From positions 1-9,833 of the forward strand of contig JAJYUX010000063.1 in the NCBI GenBank assembly GCA_021792315.1: 9,833 nt of DNA, given 5' to 3'. Numbering within the stretch: position 1 is the stretch's first letter; each line of letters begins with the position of its first letter. The DNA comes from an archaeon. GTDB lineage: Archaea; Thermoproteota; Nitrososphaeria; Nitrososphaerales; CADDZS01. Below the pieces are notes generated by a model, which did not search any database, was not told the origin of the DNA, and worked only from the letters and a program-made list of their open reading frames with translations. Both the position numbers and the translations under genes were made by a program. Below, piece by piece: positions 4,977 to 9,833 of this stretch.

Positions 4977-7823
4977 CTATCCAGTATTCTTCATCCCAGA
5001 AGCAATGCCAACTATGCTCATGAGAATTGCTGTGTCGATCACATCGCGTCCCGTCGCGTCCTTTGGCCTCTCTTTTTCAGTCCTGTTTTCTTTCAGCAAT
5101 CTCACTTGAATGTGATTCATGGGATCAATGTACGGGTTGCGTACTTCTATGGAGCGCTTCAACAACTTGTTGTGTTCAAGCAAAGAGCTCTGGCGGGTAA
5201 CTTGGAGTATGGATTTCACTGAAGTTTCCAGCTGGTTCTTGAACTCTCCGAAGACGATACTTCTTGCTTTTGGATCATCCTCTAGCTTAGAATAGAGCTC
5301 TGCAATCATCAGATCGGTTTTGATGAGAATCATCTGCACATTGTCTAGGACAGTGCGAAAGAACAGCCATTCATTGTACATTCGTCTCAAAATTCCAAGA
5401 CCTTTCTTCCGGTGTGAAGCAATGAATTGAGTAAGGGCGTAGCCTACAGGATACCAACCTGGTATGAGGTGCCTGTTTTGTGTCCAGCTGAATACCCAAG
5501 GTATCGCTCTAATGTCCTCTATCTCGACCGTGCCGCTTCTAGAAACGGGCCGTGAGCTCACTTTCAGGAGAGCGAGCTCGCGTATGGGCGTAGCTTTTAG
5601 AAAGTAATCCCTGAACATCTTTGTTTCATAAATGAAATCTGTGAATTTCTCCCGGTTTGCTCCAGATATTTCCTCCATGTATTCGGACCAGTCGATTTCA
5701 GCGCGTATAGAGTCAGACTCGTGATCGAGCATCGCCAGTGCCATTCCAAAGGAGATCTGCTCCAAATGACGAACTGCAATTTCGACGCTGGAATAGTTGG
5801 ATGGTATCACCTCTCCCTGTTCCGTGATCTTGATTTTGCCAGAGTACGTTTCAACGGGCTCGCTTCTGATAGCGTCGATGGTTGGTTCTCCACCTCGGCT
5901 AACTGATCCGCCTCTACCGTGGAAGAACTTCAACTGTACTCCCCTCGAATTGAATAGTCTGCTCAGATCTCTTTCAGCCTTGTACAATTCCCAGCGTGAA
6001 GTGAGATATCCGCCGTCCTTCGTGCTATCTGAATAGCCAAGCATTGTTTCCTGGGAATTACCACGAAACAATATCTGATGAGAATAGGATTCGTTATCCA
6101 GCAGCCCAGACATTATTGCTACGCAATTTCTCAGGTCTTCGATGGTCTCAAAAAGCGGGACTATGTCCAGGCTCGATTTTCTTGAGACCGGATCGTATAG
6201 CCCCGCCAGCTTCATGAGAAAGAGAACTTCGAGTACATCGCTTGCCCCACTGCACATGCTAATAATGTACGTCCTAATAGCGTCGGGCGAATATTCATCG
6301 TGAACCTTCCTGATCATTTCAAACGTTGAGTAATGTTGTCGTGCTTCCATGTCGGAGAGTGATCTGCCGTTCAGTATTTTGAATTGCGATCTTTCCAAAA
6401 TAAGTTCATTGAGCAGCTCAATTTTTCTGTTCTCGGGTAGAGATCCATAATCTTCAGCAAAGCCTGAATCTTTCAATAACTGGGTCACAACTTGCTGGTG
6501 TTTTGCGCTATGCTGTCTAACATCAAGCGAGGCAAATTCAAATCCGAAGGTCTCCACTTGACGGATGAGTGGCTTGACAAATGATTGCGCCGTGAGTTCC
6601 GCTCCGTTTTCGACTAGGCTGTTCTCTATCAGCTTCAGGTCATTAACGAACTCGTGAGATGATTTGTACCTGATTTGATTTGTCTCGTGTAGGGTGGCCA
6701 TTAGCCTGTTGTGCATGAATGTCAGCTTGCTTCTGTAAGGCTCGAATAGGTTTGAACCCTTGATTTCTTCCCAAACGTCCGGCCTCAGTTGTTTCTCCGT
6801 TTCTAAGGAGTCGAGCAATTCCTTGCTAAAACCTGTGATATGCACTGACTCTGAAAGTTTGTCCGTCATGTCGAATAATTTCTCGTCGTAGAGTCTCAGT
6901 ACCGCGTCGCGGAGCATCTTCACAGTTTGCAAAGTGAGCTCCGGGGTCACGTTGGGATTTCCGTCTCTGTCTGAACCTCTCCAGGAGCCGAAGAAAACGT
7001 AGGGAGAAACAGAATTAGATTTACCATAGGCAGTTTCAATTGCGTTCTCTATTCTATCGTAGAATACGGGAATGAGCGGAAAGACAATCTCCTTCATGTA
7101 GTACAGGCCAATCTTAACTTCATCCATTACTGTGAGCTCCCTGTTTCTCACCTCGTCTGTTTGCCAGAGGGATTCCACATGGGCACGAATCTTTTGGATG
7201 ATTTGGGATTTCTCGAAAGGAGTCAGCGAAACTCTCTGGTCGAGCTCGGAAAGCAGGCTCGTGAGTTTATACGTTTTCTCCAGAACGGTTCTTCTTCTGG
7301 CTTCGTTTGGATGTGCCGTAAAGACAAGGTCGATTCTAAGGGTTCTGAAGAAATCCAATGTCTTCTGAAGCGAATATCCGTGCTCTTTCAGAGTCAAGAC
7401 CAAATCGTACACCGATTCCGGTACTCTATGATGCCTAACGCCGCCTTGTCGTTCGCCTGCGACTTCACGTTCTCTCAGGACTCTTGCCCTGTGCCTATCT
7501 TCAATGAGATTCACCAACTGAAAGTAGGTTGAGAACGAATGCAGCATAACCAAGCATTCATCGAGAGTAAGTTTCGAGACCAGTTCCGAAATCTCATTTT
7601 GAGCCGAGGCCCTACTAGCGTGATTGCTGGATCTAGCTTTTTTTGATAGAAGACGCAGCTTCTCTTCAAGCTCGAACATTTGCGGTCCTGCTTGCCTGAT
7701 TATCGTTTCGCCCAAAATGTCTCCGAGAAGATGTACATCGGAACTTATCTTGCTTGCAGAGGGGAATGGCTCCTGACTATGAAGAGACGAAACGCTTGGA
7801 GAAATCTTTCGGCGAGTCTTCAT
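4977..7823 (-). CDS. ppc: Phosphoenolpyruvate carboxylase, bacterial type
   Basis: Cytoplasmic enzyme that carboxylates phosphoenolpyruvate with bicarbonate to oxaloacetate and phosphate, refilling the TCA cycle. At 948 residues it is full length for the long bacterial/plant form, not the roughly 500-residue archaeal form. Family motifs occur in order: FTAHPNEARRR with catalytic His171; FGSWRGSDRDGNPNV (278-292); LGYSDSTKDGG (595-605); FHGRGGSVSRGG (634-645); IRAIPWVFSWTQNR (771-784); NPYIDPMN (896-903); and the C-terminal NTG, whose Asn946 corresponds to an inhibitor-site Asn in E. coli PEPC. Several motif positions differ from the textbook form: HPN for HPT, WRGSD for WMGGD, SVSRGGE for TVGRGGG. 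The active-site Arg and Asp residues remain, so it is probably active. The start is ATG at 7821-7823; residues 1-30 are poorly conserved in appearance. It runs divergently from the zinc-finger gene, with 107 bases between the two starts. Confidence 0.97.
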   Translation of the reverse strand: MKTRRKISPSVSSLHSQEPFPSASKISSDVHLLGDILGETIIRQAGPQMFELEEKLRLLSKKARSSNHASRASAQNEISELVSKLTLDECLVMLHSFSTYFQLVNLIEDRHRARVLREREVAGERQGGVRHHRVPESVYDLVLTLKEHGYSLQKTLDFFRTLRIDLVFTAHPNEARRRTVLEKTYKLTSLLSELDQRVSLTPFEKSQIIQKIRAHVESLWQTDEVRNRELTVMDEVKIGLYYMKEIVFPLIPVFYDRIENAIETAYGKSNSVSPYVFFGSWRGSDRDGNPNVTPELTLQTVKMLRDAVLRLYDEKLFDMTDKLSESVHITGFSKELLDSLETEKQLRPDVWEEIKGSNLFEPYRSKLTFMHNRLMATLHETNQIRYKSSHEFVNDLKLIENSLVENGAELTAQSFVKPLIRQVETFGFEFASLDVRQHSAKHQQVVTQLLKDSGFAEDYGSLPENRKIELLNELILERSQFKILNGRSLSDMEARQHYSTFEMIRKVHDEYSPDAIRTYIISMCSGASDVLEVLFLMKLAGLYDPVSRKSSLDIVPLFETIEDLRNCVAIMSGLLDNESYSHQILFRGNSQETMLGYSDSTKDGGYLTSRWELYKAERDLSRLFNSRGVQLKFFHGRGGSVSRGGEPTIDAIRSEPVETYSGKIKITEQGEVIPSNYSSVEIAVRHLEQISFGMALAMLDHESDSIRAEIDWSEYMEEISGANREKFTDFIYETKMFRDYFLKATPIRELALLKVSSRPVSRSGTVEIEDIRAIPWVFSWTQNRHLIPGWYPVGYALTQFIASHRKKGLGILRRMYNEWLFFRTVLDNVQMILIKTDLMIAELYSKLEDDPKARSIVFGEFKNQLETSVKSILQVTRQSSLLEHNKLLKRSIEVRNPYIDPMNHIQVRLLKENRTEKERPKDATGRDVIDTAILMSIVGIASGMKNTG

Positions 7824-7848
7824 AGTGGAACCATCCGGAAGTTTGCCT

Positions 7849-7858
7849 GCTCGCGAGC
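7849..7858. promoter_or_regulatory. Palindrome GCTCGCGAGC in the PEPC promoter
   Basis: A perfect 10-base palindrome 26-35 bases upstream of the PEPC ATG, just downstream of the AT-rich TATA candidate. A protein bound here could block PEPC transcription. Operator function is inferred from position and symmetry only. Confidence 0.4.
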
Positions 7859-7893
7859 GTAAAAATGTATTCGGGGGAACGGAAACGATAAAG
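7859..7893. promoter_or_regulatory. Divergent promoter region, PEPC / C2H2 gene
   Basis: For PEPC the minus strand offers ATACATTTTT (7861-7870), placing a transcript start near 7839, or TTTATC (7888-7893) further back. For the plus-strand gene, GATAAAG (7887-7893) would start a transcript near 7916, with the TTG at 7931. The two core promoters therefore lie within about 30 bases or overlap. Individual boxes are imperfect. Confidence 0.4.
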
Positions 7894-7930
7894 TACGATG
7901 CAAGTGAACGGTTAATGCGCCGGGCAGACG

Positions 7931-8338
7931 TTGATCACACTTCAAACAAAGGATATTTCTGAAAAGCAGCTCGCCGAAATAGCACTTGCCATTCAGAATC
8001 GCTGGGAAGTTCCAACCTTCGTGAAAATACACGAAATAGTAGTGATTGACGAGGATGTGGAAAAATACAGGCGAGACGAAATTACGAAGAACTTTGACAG
8101 AGGTCTTGAGACGATCTTGGAAAATCTTGAGCTCAGCGCCGCCTTCGAATACGAGAAGATAGGCAAGAACAAATTCAAGATTGCAAGAATTGCTGGTTCA
8201 CATTTGCCGTCTTGGATGGAAGAAATAGAAAAGGCACCGAGAGTTCCAGATGGAATGTTCGAATGCCCTCATTGCGGGAAACTTTTCAACACAGACATGG
8301 AGATGTCGTTGCATACAAAGTTACATTACATTATCTGA
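7931..8338 (+). CDS. Conserved-looking archaeal protein with C-terminal C2H2 zinc finger
   Basis: A 135-residue soluble protein with no membrane helix. Residues 1-105 are a charged alpha/beta-looking region (VPTFVKIHEIVVIDEDVEKY; NFDRGLETILENLELSAAF) that I do not recognise. Residues 110-132 form a classical zinc finger: Cys112-x2-Cys115-x12-His128-x3-His132, with Phe119 in the core; the usual second hydrophobic position is Met/Leu-rich (MEMSL). One finger close to the C-terminus suggests nucleic-acid or protein binding, possibly transcriptional; a single finger rarely gives strong DNA specificity alone. The start is TTG at 7931: the frame closes at a stop 16-18 bases upstream with no ATG or GTG in between. 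It is divergent from PEPC and shares its promoter region, so a role in controlling PEPC is conceivable but unproved. The livG gene follows after 107 bases, with its own promoter. Confidence 0.85.
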   Translation: MITLQTKDISEKQLAEIALAIQNRWEVPTFVKIHEIVVIDEDVEKYRRDEITKNFDRGLETILENLELSAAFEYEKIGKNKFKIARIAGSHLPSWMEEIEKAPRVPDGMFECPHCGKLFNTDMEMSLHTKLHYII

Positions 8339-8398
8339 TCTGGAACTATTGCGAATATGCTAGAACGCTGTATTGCAGAAGAATGGATTTCGTGGTGA

Positions 8399-8409
8399 AT
8401 ATTTTAATA
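8399..8409 (+). promoter_or_regulatory. TATA box of the livG-livF operon
   Basis: ATATTTTAATA, centred near 8404, predicts a transcript start near 8430 and a leader of about 16 bases before the ATG at 8446. It separates livG transcription from the zinc-finger gene upstream. Confidence 0.6.
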
Positions 8410-8421
8410 CTGTCCAACACT

Positions 8422-8439
8422 GCCGCGAGTTGAAGCGGC
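8422..8439. promoter_or_regulatory. Inverted repeat at the livG transcription start
   Basis: GCCGC and GCGGC arms (8422-8426, 8435-8439), separated by 8 bases, straddle the transcript start predicted from the TATA box and end 6 bases before the ATG. This is a typical place for a repressor operator; if transcription starts further upstream it would instead be a leader hairpin over the start. Confidence 0.45.
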
Positions 8440-8445
8440 GAAATA

Positions 8446-9225
8446 ATGCAAGGTTCGGCTGGGTCGTTACTCGAAGTAGACCATGTTTCAAAATCATTCA
8501 AAGGACTTCTTGCCATCAACGACCTTTCCTTTTTCATGAACAATGGAGAGATCCTCGGCTTAATCGGGCCTAATGGAGCCGGCAAGACCACCGCGTTTAA
8601 TCTGATATCAGGAACTTACAAGCCCGATAAAGGTGAAGTGAGGCTTCTAGGAGATAAGATATCTGGGAAAAAACCGTATCAGATTTCGCGTCTTGGGATT
8701 TCTCGCACCTTCCAGATTGTGAAACCATTTGCTCGATTGACGGTACTTGAAAACATCTTAACGGGAGCTCTTTTTGGAACAGAGCATCATTTAACGATCG
8801 GCGGCGCGCGTTCCACCGCCTTGGAGGCGCTCAGGTATGTCGGCCTGGAAGGAAAGACCGAGGCACTCGCTGGAGAGCTCACACTGGCGGAACAGCGAAG
8901 ATTGGAGCTTGCCAGGACAATAGCTTCGAAACCAAGGATATTAATGCTGGATGAGATAATGGCAGGTTTGAACCAGACAGAAATTTCCGATACAATGACG
9001 CTTCTGAAGAAACTGAACAAGGAAAACGGGATTACTCTTCTAGTCATAGAACATGTCATGTCTGCAATTATGCAACTTTGCGACAGAGTGATTGTAATGG
9101 ATCATGGAGTAAAACTTGCAGAGGGAACCCCTACCGAAGTAGTGAACAATCTGCAAGTGGTGGAAGCGTACATGGGGAGAGGCAGCGCCAAGCGAAAGGC
9201 TCCCGATCGACAGCAAGTGAGTTAG
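8446..9225 (+). CDS. livG: Branched-chain amino-acid-type ABC importer ATPase LivG
   Basis: Cytoplasmic ATPase, one of the two nucleotide-binding subunits of a LivFGHMK-type importer, taking up branched-chain amino acids or related amides. Its 259 residues are normal for LivG. Motifs: Walker A GPNGAGKT (41-48), Q-loop Gln90 in SRTFQIVKPF (a LivG hallmark), the signature region LTLAEQRRLELAR (145-157) in place of canonical LSGGQ, Walker B ILMLDE (165-170) and H-loop His203. The replaced signature is common in LivG, so it does not imply inactivity. The closing GRGSAKRKAPDRQQVS is a basic extension past the conserved AYMG end. The ATG at 8446 lies about 40 bases from the TATA box. livF follows with 2 bases between stop and start. 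The LivHM permeases and LivK binding protein are not in the window and may lie downstream. A urea-type UrtD is less likely, because of the AEQRRLELAR segment. Confidence 0.92.
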   Translation: MQGSAGSLLEVDHVSKSFKGLLAINDLSFFMNNGEILGLIGPNGAGKTTAFNLISGTYKPDKGEVRLLGDKISGKKPYQISRLGISRTFQIVKPFARLTVLENILTGALFGTEHHLTIGGARSTALEALRYVGLEGKTEALAGELTLAEQRRLELARTIASKPRILMLDEIMAGLNQTEISDTMTLLKKLNKENGITLLVIEHVMSAIMQLCDRVIVMDHGVKLAEGTPTEVVNNLQVVEAYMGRGSAKRKAPDRQQVS

Positions 9226-9227
9226 CA

Positions 9228-9833
9228 TTGTCGCTTGTGATAGAGGATCTATCCGCCTCGTATGGGAATATTCAGGTCATCTGGAACGTTTCCTTGAAAA
9301 TCGAGCAAGGGGAAATAGTGTCGCTCGTGGGTTCTAACGGCGCCGGAAAGTCCACTTTGTTGCGTTGCATAATGGGAATAGTAAAGCCGACACAAGGAAA
9401 AATTATTTTTGAAAATCAGGCGCTCCAAGCGACAAGAACGCACAGTCGAGTGAGGCAGGGAATATCTTACGTCCCAGAAGGCAGAAGACTGTTCCCTTCA
9501 ATGACAGTCGAAGATAACTTGATTCTCGGGTCGCCGTCTAGAGCGCCTGACATTAGTTCTCGTATCGATCAGGTCTTTCGATTGTTTCCCGTACTCAAAG
9601 AAAGAAGAAGCCAATTTGCGGGTAACCTCTCGGGCGGGGAACAACAAATGCTTGCAATCGGTCGCGCCCTTATGGCAAAACCCAGACTTATGCTGCTTGA
9701 TGAGTTGTCTGCTGGGCTTGCTCCAGTGATGTTCGATCGCGTGCTCGATTCCATCCAGTCCATAAACGAAATTGGAGTTTCAATCCTGCTTGCAGAACAG
9801 AACGCGGAAAGAGCCCTCGAAGTTTCCAAACGC
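9228..9833 (+). CDS. livF: ABC importer ATPase LivF (3' end outside window)
   Basis: Partner ATPase of LivG. The frame opens with TTG two bases after the livG stop and stays open to the last base of the window (202 residues of the usual 230-240). It begins MSLVIEDLSASYGNIQ, the standard LivF N-terminus, which supports TTG as start; the GTG at 9237 would trim it too far. Motifs: Walker A GSNGAGKS (35-42), the LivF-typical GISYVPEGRRLFPSMTV (78-94), signature LSGGEQQ (134-140), Walker B LMLLDE (154-159) and D-loop SAGLAP. The usual H-loop His is replaced by Gln191 in LLAEQN, as in LivF proteins generally. It is surely cotranscribed and probably translationally coupled with livG. Only the last 30-40 residues are missing. 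Confidence 0.93.
   Translation, partial: MSLVIEDLSASYGNIQVIWNVSLKIEQGEIVSLVGSNGAGKSTLLRCIMGIVKPTQGKIIFENQALQATRTHSRVRQGISYVPEGRRLFPSMTVEDNLILGSPSRAPDISSRIDQVFRLFPVLKERRSQFAGNLSGGEQQMLAIGRALMAKPRLMLLDELSAGLAPVMFDRVLDSIQSINEIGVSILLAEQNAERALEVSKR

Noticed and set aside
4962..4978. AGAAG / CTTCT inverted repeat at the PEPC stop as a terminator
   Set aside because: Only a 5-bp AT-rich stem overlapping the stop codon, with no T run after it on the minus strand; chance is likely.
8346..8591. 81-codon minus-strand frame across the livG promoter and start
   Set aside because: It overlaps the TATA box, the operator-like repeat and the LivG Walker A region, and has no support of its own.
1..9833. Defence island, integrated element or CRISPR locus
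   Set aside because: No integrase, transposase, Cas, restriction, toxin or phage structural gene was found, and the tRNA is not flanked by a partial copy of itself. The genes look like ordinary chromosomal metabolism and transport.

Overview
The window looks archaeal, at roughly mid-range GC. Three things point that way: TATA-box promoters placed about 25-30 bases ahead of starts with almost no leader, a tRNA-Phe gene split by a short intron with a bulge-helix-bulge (BHB) splice motif, and membrane-anchored, Ser/Thr-stalked exported proteins packed with N-glycosylation sequons. A sulfocyanin-like blue-copper protein and a small C2H2-finger protein fit Thermoproteota-type archaea, perhaps a Nitrososphaeria-related soil or acidic-habitat lineage. 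The archaeal call is firm; the finer placement is a guess.

Layout. 2-685 (+) is the 3' part of a membrane-anchored sulfocyanin-like cupredoxin, an extracellular electron carrier. 771-1949 (+) is an ABC-transporter ATPase with a TOBE tail, read from its own TATA box, followed by a DMT/EamA permease (2002-2895, +). 3037-3576 (+) is a second exported protein with one membrane anchor, a Ser/Thr stalk and a beta-rich domain of unknown function. 3577-3939 is mostly non-coding, with two hairpins and a doubtful 32-residue leaderless ORF (3831-3929). 3940-4527 (-) is a glycine-rich polytopic membrane protein (DUF4203-like) behind a perfectly palindromic TATA element. 4571-4816 has no gene. 4817-4914 (-) is tRNA-Phe(GAA) with a 21-base intron at the non-canonical site 30/31. 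4977-7823 (-) is a full-length bacterial-type phosphoenolpyruvate carboxylase. Divergent from it, 7931-8338 (+) encodes a 135-residue protein ending in a classical C2H2 zinc finger. 8446-9225 and 9228-9833 (+; the latter runs off the window) encode the two ATPases, LivG and LivF, of a branched-chain amino-acid-type ABC importer.

How it fits together. This is a mosaic of short transcription units, not one pathway: respiration (sulfocyanin), solute transport (orphan TOBE ATPase, DMT permease, LivGF), anaplerotic carbon fixation (PEPC) and translation (tRNA-Phe). The only clear operon is livG-livF, with 2 bases between the genes; the ABC ATPase and DMT permease may be cotranscribed. I found no CRISPR array, insertion sequence, phage gene, toxin-antitoxin pair or defence cluster. 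The most notable items are the split tRNA-Phe, the bacterial-type PEPC paired head-to-head with a zinc-finger gene, and the sulfocyanin.
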